Source: Bacteroides sp.
GTDB taxonomy: Bacteria > Bacteroidota > Bacteroidia > Bacteroidales > Muribaculaceae
Direction: 5' to 3'
NCBI GenBank assembly: GCA_023666835.1
Contig: JAMPBJ010000002.1
Location: forward strand, 167,187-231,186
Length of the DNA stretch: 64,000 nucleotides
The translations under genes and the position numbers were made by a program. Position 1 is the stretch's first letter. The number at the start of each line of letters is the position of its first letter. Below the pieces are notes generated by a model. That model was not told the DNA's origin and ran no database searches. It saw nothing but the letters and a program-made list of their open reading frames with translations. This document shows positions 7,720 through 15,794 of the stretch, piece by piece.

Positions 7720-9888
7720 TTATCTGACGAGGATCTTGGTCACTTCTGTGCCCTGACGGCGGATGTAGATGCCGGGGGCGAGATTGTCGCCGTTGAGTTT
7801 GATGCCGTTGAGGTTGTAGTATTCAACGGGGGCGTTGCTGTTGTCGATGGTGATCTCATCGATACCGGCTGTCTCGAGCGTGCCATTGAAGAGCACGTTG
7901 ATCGGGAAGCCCATCTCTTCGCCTTCGGGATCGTTTTCGGGATCCATCAGCCAGATCACGGAGATGCTCATCGAAGCTACGCCGCTGGCATCAACCGTAC
8001 CGTCGACGGTCACTTTGGCCACGATGGGTTCGCCATTCATCTCAAGGTTGAGCGGGTTGATCGAACCGGTATAATGTTTGCTGCCGCCTTCACTGTTTAC
8101 CGTAAGGCCGGGGACTACGATGTCGCCGATATAGCCGTCGGCTTCGTCGGACAGTGCAAAGTCGGGGAGCACGAATGTACATTTCGTTGCGTCGTTTTCG
8201 TCGGCTATGATGTGCACTTCGCCTTCGCGCACGATGTCATTATCATTAAGACCGGCGTCCTTGGCGAGCACAGTGACGTTGCCTGAATAGATGTCACCGC
8301 CGTAGATGATCTTTCTCTTTCCGTTAAAGAGCACGTTGATCGGGAAGCCCGACTCTTCGCCTTCGGGATCGTTTTCGGGATCCATCAACCAGATCACGGC
8401 TATCTGCATATCGGCGACGCCGTTGGTGTCGATAGTGCCGTTAACGGTCACTTTGGCCACGATGTCATCGTCTCCCATTTTGAGTTTGAGCGGGTTGATA
8501 ACGCCGTTGAGCGAATAGGTGCCATCGGTGTATTTCTTGATGTTCACGTCGTCGACCATGATGTCGCCGATATAGCCGTCGGCTTCATCGCTCAAAGCGA
8601 AGTCGGGCAGAAGGAATGTGCATGTGCCGTTGCCTTTGCCGTTGTCGGAGATGGTCACATTGCCCGAGCGGATGATATCCTTGTCGTTAAGTCCGGCATC
8701 TTTGGCAAGTATTGTGATCTCGCCGGCATACACTCCGAAAGCTTTGTCGTCAAGCGCCACCTCTTCTTTGTCGGGAGTAACGGGCTTGTTGAATTGCAGG
8801 GTGTAGGTATGGGATGTCTGACCATCGACGTCGGTGCCACCGACATTGCTGTTGGTCACGATGATAGTGGCCGTGGCATTGGCTTCGTCGAGGGTAAGTG
8901 TGGCTTTGCCCGATCCGCTTGTGCCCATGCAAATGAAATCGAATGCATCAGCCGAGGGAAGTTCGGTGTCGATGGTGTAGCTGTATGTGTCGCTGTTGAA
9001 TCCTTCCGGAGTCGCGCCGTTCACGGTCAGAGAGGCAAGACGAGAATAGTAAAGCACTTTCACGTTGTCCACATCAAGCTCATCGTCGCCCTGAAGGGTA
9101 GAGCGGTCAGCCAGATAGTCGCCGGCCGAGAATATGATGTTGAACATTGTCGGGGTCGAAGCAGTTACGTAGTCGATATCGATTGTGGCTGTGGTCCAGG
9201 AAGAAACGGAAGTCGTGATCTTGTGGATCGTTTTCGATATCATTTCGAAGTCAGAGCTTTTCGTAACGTTTCCACCAAGATTCGATGTGGTCATTTCATT
9301 GATGATCGTGCGATCGCGGTTATACATGATTGCCTCCTTGGTTGGATTGCTCGGACCGGAAAATTTATATACGTTTTCGGCAGGAACGTCGGCCTGCTGT
9401 GTTTCGCCTTTCCATGAGTAGATGATCACTGTGGCAGGCTGTCCGCTGGATGTCGGACGTTTGTAGTCAAACATCAATGCGTCCGGTCGATAGCCAAACT
9501 GCAATCCACCCCATGTGCCGCCGTCGGCCGTACCGTTGGCAACCGTACCCAGACCGCTTGCTTTGGCTGTTGACCAGGTGGTGCCGAGGGTGAAATACCC
9601 CGGTATGATTTGCGAAAGTATCTTCTTGTTTTTCACCTGCACAGCTTTCGAGCTGCCATTGCCTGTCACCTGCGAGGCCACAGTTTGGCATGCAGTGCTG
9701 TTTGAAGAAGTGACATTCGACACGCACCATCCGCTGGGTTGAGTTCCCTGATTCTTGTTCAGGTGAATACTGTTCCAGGGTACACAGTTGACCCATGTGT
9801 CTTCAAATCCATAGCTTGGCAGTTGCTGAGCGCTGGCGGAGAGTCCGGCTGCGGCTGCTATCAAAATTAAGGAGTAGAATTTTTTCAT
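7720..9888 (-). CDS. Secreted PCMD / calycin-like repeat protein
   Basis: A 722-aa exported protein. A signal peptide (MKKFYSLILIAAAAGLSASAQ) is followed by a domain of about 260 residues resembling the PCMD (putative carbohydrate metabolism) family, starting LPSYGFEDTW. A short linker domain (SLTVNGATPEGFNSDTYSYT) precedes two calycin-like repeats (~385-525 and ~530-670) sharing LAKDAGLND, LPDFALSDEADGYIGDI and VIWLMDPENDPEGEE. The C-terminus (VEYYNLNGIKLNG, then LAPGIYIRRQG, ending TKILVR) resembles a type IX secretion sorting tail, consistent with the porQ gene in this window. A role in surface glycan handling is inferred only from the family names. Confidence 0.82.
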   Translation of the reverse strand: MKKFYSLILIAAAAGLSASAQQLPSYGFEDTWVNCVPWNSIHLNKNQGTQPSGWCVSNVTSSNSTACQTVASQVTGNGSSKAVQVKNKKILSQIIPGYFTLGTTWSTAKASGLGTVANGTADGGTWGGLQFGYRPDALMFDYKRPTSSGQPATVIIYSWKGETQQADVPAENVYKFSGPSNPTKEAIMYNRDRTIINEMTTSNLGGNVTKSSDFEMISKTIHKITTSVSSWTTATIDIDYVTASTPTMFNIIFSAGDYLADRSTLQGDDELDVDNVKVLYYSRLASLTVNGATPEGFNSDTYSYTIDTELPSADAFDFICMGTSGSGKATLTLDEANATATIIVTNSNVGGTDVDGQTSHTYTLQFNKPVTPDKEEVALDDKAFGVYAGEITILAKDAGLNDKDIIRSGNVTISDNGKGNGTCTFLLPDFALSDEADGYIGDIMVDDVNIKKYTDGTYSLNGVINPLKLKMGDDDIVAKVTVNGTIDTNGVADMQIAVIWLMDPENDPEGEESGFPINVLFNGKRKIIYGGDIYSGNVTVLAKDAGLNDNDIVREGEVHIIADENDATKCTFVLPDFALSDEADGYIGDIVVPGLTVNSEGGSKHYTGSINPLNLEMNGEPIVAKVTVDGTVDASGVASMSISVIWLMDPENDPEGEEMGFPINVLFNGTLETAGIDEITIDNSNAPVEYYNLNGIKLNGDNLAPGIYIRRQGTEVTKILVR

Positions 9889-10091
9889 ATATGATATGAT
9901 TGGTTGATTATTATCAGTTTAAGTCTAAGCACACGATTCAATGCGCTCTTCGGATTATTCGGCAAAGTTACTAATTAATTGTGACATTTGGACATATTTT
10001 ATGCCCTGTCATCAAATTTTAACAGTTTAAAGATTCTACGCACGTCCCCGGCTAAGATATGTAAGTCGTGGATGGGAGCGTTTACGGATGC

Positions 10092-10113
10092 GTGTCGGCG
10101 TTCTCGCCGACAC
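10092..10113. repeat. REP-like palindrome, copy 3
   Basis: GTGTCGGCG-TTCT-CGCCGACAC, with the same arms as 7019-7040 and 7127-7148 but a different loop. The stem extends by one further pair to 10091-10114. The surrounding spacer 9889-10148 contains no gene. Confidence 0.8.
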
Positions 10114-10148
10114 GCGGCGGGCCTCGGCTTCCGAATGGCTAAGATTTA

Positions 10149-10192
10149 GAGCCTGTTCCATAATATTTGTTAACGATGGGGCGGCCAGTCAT
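10149..10192. mobile_element. Solitary 44-bp end of the IS5-family element
   Basis: Identical to 36733-36776, the transposase-3'-side end of the full IS, including the 33-bp terminal repeat beginning GAGCCTGTTCC and preceded by TTA. Homology stops at 10192, and no transposase or second end follows before the MerR gene. It is either a deletion remnant or a one-ended capture. Confidence 0.85.
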
Positions 10193-10210
10193 ACTACGTA
10201 TAGGGCTATG

Positions 10211-10546
10211 CTATCGCAGCGAGTGCAGCGCGTCGAGCATGTCGTGGACGCGTTTACGCATGTCCTTTAGACGCGCTATAGTGCGGTGGCGTTGCTCCAC
10301 GCCTTTGGGATTCAGGCGTATCTGCTCTTGGGCCGCCTCAAGCTTCAGACCGCGCTCTTTCACCAGATAGTGGATCATGTCGATCTTGTCAATGTCGGCT
10401 GCGGTGTAGAAGCGGGTGCCGTGTTCGTTGCGCTTGGGTTTGATGATGGTGAAGTTTTTTTCCCAAAAGCGCAGGGTGGATGCGGGGATGTTGAGCAGCT
10501 GGGCTACTTCCGATATCTTGTAGTATTTCTTTTCTAATGTGTCCAT
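10211..10546 (-). CDS. MerR-family transcriptional regulator
   Basis: A 111-aa DNA-binding protein with the MerR winged helix-turn-helix at the N-terminus: [26 protein letters not shown] (residues 6-31), then a second helix pair ending in an arginine-rich coil. There is no C-terminal effector domain or cysteine cluster, so any ligand is unknown. I chose ATG at complement 10544-10546 ([12 protein letters not shown]) because the family starts just before the YKISEVA motif. The longer frame to 10618 would overlap the alaS promoter. It is divergent from alaS, and its stop codon lies 18 bp from the solitary IS end. Confidence 0.9.
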   Translation of the reverse strand: MDTLEKKYYKISEVAQLLNIPASTLRFWEKNFTIIKPKRNEHGTRFYTAADIDKIDMIHYLVKERGLKLEAAQEQIRLNPKGVEQRHRTIARLKDMRKRVHDMLDALHSLR

Positions 10547-10603
10547 GTGACGCTTTGCCTTGCTTTGACTACTGCGGTTTTTTTGACGATATGGAATATT
10601 GGT

Positions 10604-10635
10604 GTTGCAAAAATACAAAAATGGCCGTAAATTTG
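10604..10635 (+). promoter_or_regulatory. Bacteroidetes-type promoter of alaS
   Basis: GTTG (10604-10607), 20-bp spacer, TAAATTTG (10628-10635), matching -33 TTG / -7 TAnnTTTG. On the opposite strand TATTTTTG (complement 10608-10615) could serve merR, so the divergent promoters overlap. Confidence 0.6.
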
Positions 10636-10686
10636 CACATTAATTATATAGAAACAGATTTCAAACTTAAAGATACATTTCAAGCA

Positions 10687-13308
10687 ATGCTAACAGCAAA
10701 GGAAATACGCGAATCTTTCAAGGATTTTTTTAGCAATAAGGGGCATAAAATCGTGCCCTCCGCTCCCATGGTCATCAAAGACGATCCGACTCTGATGTTC
10801 ACCAATGCTGGTATGAACCAGTTCAAAGACATCATCCTCGGCAACAAGGCTGCCAAATATCATCGAGTGGCCGACTCGCAGAAATGTCTACGCGTCAGCG
10901 GCAAGCACAACGATCTCGAAGAGGTGGGCATGGACACATACCACCACACCATGTTTGAGATGCTCGGCAACTGGAGTTTTGGCGACTATTTCAAGAAAGA
11001 GGCCATCGACTGGGCCTGGGAATATCTCGTCGACGTTTTGAACCTAGATCCGAAACGTCTTTATGCCACGGTGTTCGAAGGCTCGCCAGAAGAGGGCCTG
11101 TCGCGCGACGACGAAGCTGCCGGTTATTGGGAAGCCCATCTGCCGGCCGACCATATCATCAATGGCAACAAACACGACAATTTCTGGGAAATGGGTGATA
11201 CGGGTCCCTGCGGTCCATGCTCCGAAATCCATATCGACCTGCGTTCCGATGCCGAGCGCGCTGCAGTGCCGGGACGCGACCTTGTCAACCACGACCATCC
11301 TCAGGTGATCGAAATCTGGAACCTCGTGTTCATGCAATACAACCGCAAGGCCGACGGCTCTCTGGAACCGCTCCCTGCCAAGGTGATCGATACCGGTATG
11401 GGCTTCGAACGTCTGTGTATGGCTCTTCAGGGCAAACAGTCCAACTACGACACCGATGTGTTCACTCCGCTGCTCAACCGTATTTCAGTGCTTTCGGGCA
11501 AGAAGTATGGCGAGGATGCCAAGGTCGACATCGCAATGCGCGTCATTGCCGACCATGTCCGCACCATCTCCTTCTCCATCGCCGATTCGCAGCTGCCGGG
11601 CAATGCCAAGGCCGGCTACGTGATCCGTCGTATTCTTCGTCGCGCTGTTCGCTACGCTTACACTTTCCTCGACCAGAAGCAGGCATTCATGTACAAACTC
11701 GTCGATACGCTCATCGAAAGCATGGGCGAGGCCTATCCCGAACTGCCGGCTCAGCGCGAACTGATCATGAAGGTGATCAAGGAGGAGGAGGATTCGTTCC
11801 TGCGCACGCTCGAAAACGGTATCCGCATGCTTGACACCGCCATTGCAGCAGCCAAAGCTGCAGGCAAGTCGGAGATTTCCGGCAAGGAAGCATTTGTGCT
11901 CTACGATACATATGGTTTCCCGCTCGACCTCACCGAACTGATACTGAAAGAAAACGGTATGACTCTCGATCAAGCCGAATTCGATAAGGAAATGGCTGCA
12001 CAAAAAGCTCGCGCCCGGAATGCTGCTGCCGTCGAAACCGACGACTGGACCGTGGTCAACGATGGCGAAACCGAGTTCGTGGGTTATGATCATATCCGCA
12101 TCCCAACCACTATCCTGCGCTATCGGAAGGTGAAACAGAAAAAGGGCGAGTTCTATCAGATCGTTCTTGACAAGACTCCGTTCTATGCCGAGATGGGCGG
12201 ACAGGTTGGTGACAGCGGTGTGCTCGTTGCCCCCGATGGAAGCGTCACCGAGATTTACGATACCAAACGTGAAAACGGTATGGCAGTACATCTGACCAAG
12301 AAGATGCCGGCCGATCCGTCGGTGGTGTTCGAAGCCAAGATCGACGAAAAGGCTCGCCGCGCCACTTCGTGCAACCACACGGCCACTCACTTGCTCCATG
12401 CCGCCCTTCGCGAGGTGCTTGGCACACATGTGGAGCAGAAAGGATCGTTCGTGTCGCCTAATCTGCTTCGTTTCGACTTCTCCCACTTTCAGAAGATGAC
12501 TCCCGAAGAGATTCGCAAAGTGGAACATCGCGCCAACGCTATGGTGCGTGAGGCAATCGCTCGCGACGAACGTCGTAATGTGCCAATAGCCGAAGCCCAG
12601 GCAATGGGTGCCATGGCTCTGTTTGGCGAAAAATATGGTGAGGAAGTGCGCGTGATCCGCTATGGTGATTCAGTCGAACTCTGTGGTGGCACGCACGTTG
12701 ACAATACCGGCAATATCGGCATGATCCGTATCGTGTCCGAGAGCAGCATCGCAGCCGGCATCCGCCGCATCGAGGCCGTGACCGGAGAGTCTGTGGAAAA
12801 CGCCATCGACGACATGGCCACTACTATGCGCGAGATGGCTGCCCTCTTCAACAATGCTCCCGACATCGTCGCTGCCATGAAGAAGGCCATTAGCGAAAAT
12901 TCCGACCTGCACCGCGAAGTGGAAGGGTATATGAAGGAGCGCGTCAACAATCTCGTGGCCAAACTCGTTGCTGAGGCTGAAGTGGTCAATGGTGTGAAGG
13001 TGGTCACTCTTGGTGGCGTTCGCATCCCCGACGTGGTCAAGAATGTAGCTTTCGGTGTCCGCGCTGCTTCTCCCGAAGCCACAGCGTTTATAGCAGCCAC
13101 CGTCGACATGTCGGGCAAACCTCTCTTGACGGTTATGCTCACCGACGACGTGGTCAAAGCCGGTCACAATGCCTCGCAGATGGTACGTGAAGCTGCCAAA
13201 AAGATTCAGGGCGGTGGTGGTGGTCAGCCCGGTTTCGCCCAGGCCGGCGGCAAAAACAAAGAAGGCCTTTCTGAGGCCTTCGAACTCCTCCTCGCCCAAA
13301 TGAAATAA
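10687..13308 (+). CDS. alaS: Alanine--tRNA ligase
   Basis: AlaRS attaches alanine to tRNA-Ala and hydrolyses mischarged Ser/Gly-tRNA. The 873-aa product is full length compared with ~876 in E. coli. The class II catalytic core opens with REIRESF-type residues and contains [24 protein letters not shown] and [22 protein letters not shown]. The editing domain has the zinc/active-site motifs HTATHLLH (~575) and [10 protein letters not shown] (~672). The C-Ala domain ends with a [15 protein letters not shown] stretch. The ATG at 10687 ([11 protein letters not shown]) is the canonical start, and the longer frame from 10537 has no family support. The gene is preceded by a promoter and followed by a strong terminator. 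Confidence 0.98.
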   Translation: MLTAKEIRESFKDFFSNKGHKIVPSAPMVIKDDPTLMFTNAGMNQFKDIILGNKAAKYHRVADSQKCLRVSGKHNDLEEVGMDTYHHTMFEMLGNWSFGDYFKKEAIDWAWEYLVDVLNLDPKRLYATVFEGSPEEGLSRDDEAAGYWEAHLPADHIINGNKHDNFWEMGDTGPCGPCSEIHIDLRSDAERAAVPGRDLVNHDHPQVIEIWNLVFMQYNRKADGSLEPLPAKVIDTGMGFERLCMALQGKQSNYDTDVFTPLLNRISVLSGKKYGEDAKVDIAMRVIADHVRTISFSIADSQLPGNAKAGYVIRRILRRAVRYAYTFLDQKQAFMYKLVDTLIESMGEAYPELPAQRELIMKVIKEEEDSFLRTLENGIRMLDTAIAAAKAAGKSEISGKEAFVLYDTYGFPLDLTELILKENGMTLDQAEFDKEMAAQKARARNAAAVETDDWTVVNDGETEFVGYDHIRIPTTILRYRKVKQKKGEFYQIVLDKTPFYAEMGGQVGDSGVLVAPDGSVTEIYDTKRENGMAVHLTKKMPADPSVVFEAKIDEKARRATSCNHTATHLLHAALREVLGTHVEQKGSFVSPNLLRFDFSHFQKMTPEEIRKVEHRANAMVREAIARDERRNVPIAEAQAMGAMALFGEKYGEEVRVIRYGDSVELCGGTHVDNTGNIGMIRIVSESSIAAGIRRIEAVTGESVENAIDDMATTMREMAALFNNAPDIVAAMKKAISENSDLHREVEGYMKERVNNLVAKLVAEAEVVNGVKVVTLGGVRIPDVVKNVAFGVRAASPEATAFIAATVDMSGKPLLTVMLTDDVVKAGHNASQMVREAAKKIQGGGGGQPGFAQAGGKNKEGLSEAFELLLAQMK

Positions 13309-13330
13309 AATCCAATAATAGTCTGATAAG

Positions 13331-13369
13331 AAAAAGCTGCGCGGGCTCAACCCCACGCAGCTTTTTTTC
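13331..13369 (+). terminator. Rho-independent terminator of alaS
   Basis: A stem of AGCTGCG pairing with CGCAGCT around a GGG/CCC inner stem, followed by seven T residues, 25 bp after the alaS stop. Confidence 0.9.
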
Positions 13370-13384
13370 GTGCATTTCCCTCTA

Positions 13385-13473
13385 GCGACTTATAAAACTT
13401 ATAAATCATATAAATTTTATAAGTCGCATAACTCTTATAAATCTTATAAAACATATAAAACTTAAAGCCCAAG
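13385..13473. repeat. AT-rich inverted and periodic TTATAAA repeat
   Basis: A perfect 13-bp inverted repeat (13385-13397 GCGACTTATAAAA with 13415-13427) is followed by more copies of CTTATAAA/CATATAAA at about 9-11-bp spacing to 13473. It lies between the alaS and lipoprotein terminators and holds no gene. Confidence 0.75.
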
Positions 13474-13489
13474 GCACCAAGTATAGACA

Positions 13490-13525
13490 TAAAAAGAAAC
13501 GGGCCTCCGGTGACCGGAAGTCCGT
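13490..13525 (-). terminator. Terminator of the small repeat lipoprotein gene
   Basis: Arms 13499-13510 and 13514-13525 pair (CCGG-TGA-CCGG core with outer ACGG/CCGT), followed on the minus strand by TTTCTTTTTA. Confidence 0.8.
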
Positions 13526-13548
13526 TTATGTAATGTTGTATCTTACTA

Positions 13549-13755
13549 TTAAGCTTTAACTGTAGAGTCAGCGGGAGCTACAGTAGAGTCAGCAGCAGTA
13601 GAGTCAGCAGCAACTGTTTCAACTACTTCAGTAACTTCTTCTACAGCTACAGTAGAGTCAGCAGTAGAGTCAGCAGTTTTGCCTTCTGCGCCGTTACCGC
13701 AAGAGAAGAGAGATACGCTCATTACAACAGCAAGAGATAAAAATAACTTTTTCAT
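13549..13755 (-). CDS. Small Ala-Asp-Ser-Thr repeat lipoprotein
   Basis: A 68-aa predicted lipoprotein. The signal peptide MKKLFLSLAVVMSVSLFSC ends in a lipobox with Cys19. The mature region of ~49 residues is low-complexity, acidic and repetitive: copies of ADST (ADSTADSTV, ADSTAADSTV, ADSTVKA) separated by a VEEVTEVVETV stretch. No folded domain is expected. At DNA level the repeat is a GTAGAGTCAGCAG-type tandem. It has its own promoter (13814-13844) and terminator and is therefore a monocistronic, possibly abundant, envelope protein. The function is not recognised. Confidence 0.8.
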   Translation of the reverse strand: MKKLFLSLAVVMSVSLFSCGNGAEGKTADSTADSTVAVEEVTEVVETVAADSTAADSTVAPADSTVKA

Positions 13756-13813
13756 TTTCTTAAGTGATTTAGATTAAATAATAAAACAAATTTCTTTAGC
13801 TTCAAAAACGCTA

Positions 13814-13844
13814 CAAAGGTAACACCTTTTTTTTGATCACCAAA
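13814..13844 (-). promoter_or_regulatory. Bacteroidetes-type promoter of the small lipoprotein gene
   Basis: On the minus strand TTTG (complement 13841-13844), 19-bp spacer, TACCTTTG (complement 13814-13821). This is a near-perfect match to the consensus, about 60 bp upstream of the ATG. The upstream 13845-13974 is strongly T/A-run-rich. Confidence 0.8.
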
Positions 13845-13974
13845 TAATATTTATGATTTTTTTTGCGTGAAATGATTTTTTTGCAAAAAAACTTGAATTT
13901 TTGTGATTGATTTCACGATTTTTTTAACATTTGAGCATGTTTTGCACGTTTTTGTACGATTTGTGCAATGTTTT

Positions 13975-15756
13975 TCACAATGCATAGTTGATATCGGCCT
14001 CGCGTTTGATCGCGCTTAAGTTCGATGAATAGCCGGAGGAGTCGAGCAGATAGATAAGCGAGCCTTTCTGCATAGGTGCGGCGAGAAGGATGAGACTTAC
14101 ATCAGGTCCGGCAGAGAATATGCTGTAGGTCTGCGTCTGCGATATGGTGCGGTAGCCTTTGTCGAGTATGCTGCTTTCAATTGCCCGACGCGTCTGAGTG
14201 AATGAAGAACTTTCGGTGGTGAGTTGAAGCAGTATCTTGTTGATTTTTGCTTTGGGGTTGAAGCTGTAGCTATAGCCTGTCAGCTCGGGCTTGAACAAGA
14301 AGCCCAGGAATTCGTCGGAGTGATCGTCGTAGACGGCTTCTTTTGTGGCAATCGATGCCGATGTGTAGGCTGTGGCGCGGATATTGTAGCGTTGGCCTTT
14401 ATCGCTGTAGAAGCGCAGAGAGTAGGTGTCGACCAGTTTTTCGGCGTCGGAGGCCGTCAGTCGCTGCACGGTCCCTCCGATCGTGGCGGGAGAGTAGCCG
14501 TTGAGTGTAAGTGGTTTGATGAATTGGCTCGTAGCCAAGATGATGTCGAAGTAGTCGGAGGCAATCATGTCGCCTACATCTGTTGAAACGGGATCGATGA
14601 CTGTTCGCGTCGAGATTTCGGCAAATTCCATCGGCTCAGTCTCGCCGTATTGGGAGTCATATATAATATATGTGTTGGCGGTGGTCTTTGCGATGCAGTT
14701 GAACTCCGATACGAACGGGTATGCCCTTCGGAGCGATTCTATCGACTTAAGCCCGGAATGCTCCGACAATATCACCTGATTGCGGTCGTAGACCACACCG
14801 TTGCCGTCGGCGTCGAGTGTGAAAAAGTGTCGGTCGCCAAGTAGGATGATGTCCTTGAATACCGCAGGCAATATTGTGTCGCCCTCGATGGTCATCACTC
14901 CCATGTGGCCGGCTTTATTTTTGTAGGAGAACACATGGTCGGTGGCATCGATTATTTTTTTGACTTCGTCAGCCACGGCGCGAAAACGTCCGCCGGTGTT
15001 GATGAAGCCAAGCGTGTCGGCATACTGCACCGGCATCAGTTCGCCATATACACCTTCGGCCAATGGTTTCATCTTGTCGGGGAGTGTCAGCTTGATGTTT
15101 CCGCGGCGGTCGACCAGATGGTAGGTATGGTTCTTCTTTTTCAATTTCGACGACGATATGGTGTCGATGACGGCCAGAGCCCACTCTCCGCGATAGGGAT
15201 ACAGACGGTCGAACACTGCGTCGACCACTACGTTGCCGTCGGTGTCAATGGCTCCGTAAAGCCCGGTGTTCCCTTCACGAGCCATGCGGAAGATCATGCG
15301 CGATGATGTGAAATATGGCATCACGGCATCGATTTCGTTGCCGTCGATAGGATCGAGTGTGGCCACTTCTTTGCCATGCCCGTCGATCAGTGATATGCGC
15401 GAATTGGTTCTGACTATCGGCATTCGACCCTCGGTCATGATGCCTGCTGCCGCTATATTGAGGCAACCATTGAGCGGCTCGGCATGGTTTCCATCGACTT
15501 TCATGACCATGATTCCTGCATCGTCTCTCATGGTAAAGAAGCCGTTTATAGCCATTGTAGGTGCCGTTACGGTCAACATCGAGTCTGCCTCAATCGATTC
15601 GCCATGACTGTTGATCAGCATCCAGTCGCCGGAGTCGTTATCCTTAACGGGGATAAATGCGATGGTGCCGCTGTCGCTGCGGTCGCACGAAGTCAGCCCG
15701 ACCATGGCGGCCAGACATAAAATGATGACTGCGAAAAGGATGTTTTTAGTGGTCAT
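13975..15756 (-). CDS. WG-repeat-like lipoprotein
   Basis: A 593-aa predicted lipoprotein with signal peptide and lipobox MVGLTSC (Cys24). The first ~330 residues hold successive beta units of the WG-repeat/propeller kind, each with an I/V-D-x-x-G-x-V/E turn: MLINSHGESIEAD, SLIDGHGKEVATLD, GAIDTDGNVVVD, HLVDRRGNIKL, GFINTGGRFRA, VYDRNQVIL. The C-terminal ~250 residues are a separate domain I do not recognise. The ATG sits on the edge of an 18-bp perfect palindrome (15755-15772) containing a TATCTTTG box, so the transcript may have a very short leader. The gene lies downstream of the SulP transporter gene on the same strand with 38 bp between. The function is unknown. Confidence 0.75.
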   Translation of the reverse strand: MTTKNILFAVIILCLAAMVGLTSCDRSDSGTIAFIPVKDNDSGDWMLINSHGESIEADSMLTVTAPTMAINGFFTMRDDAGIMVMKVDGNHAEPLNGCLNIAAAGIMTEGRMPIVRTNSRISLIDGHGKEVATLDPIDGNEIDAVMPYFTSSRMIFRMAREGNTGLYGAIDTDGNVVVDAVFDRLYPYRGEWALAVIDTISSSKLKKKNHTYHLVDRRGNIKLTLPDKMKPLAEGVYGELMPVQYADTLGFINTGGRFRAVADEVKKIIDATDHVFSYKNKAGHMGVMTIEGDTILPAVFKDIILLGDRHFFTLDADGNGVVYDRNQVILSEHSGLKSIESLRRAYPFVSEFNCIAKTTANTYIIYDSQYGETEPMEFAEISTRTVIDPVSTDVGDMIASDYFDIILATSQFIKPLTLNGYSPATIGGTVQRLTASDAEKLVDTYSLRFYSDKGQRYNIRATAYTSASIATKEAVYDDHSDEFLGFLFKPELTGYSYSFNPKAKINKILLQLTTESSSFTQTRRAIESSILDKGYRTISQTQTYSIFSAGPDVSLILLAAPMQKGSLIYLLDSSGYSSNLSAIKREADINYAL

Positions 15757-15794
15757 ATCTTTGCAAAGATATACAAACTATAACCAATAAAAAA

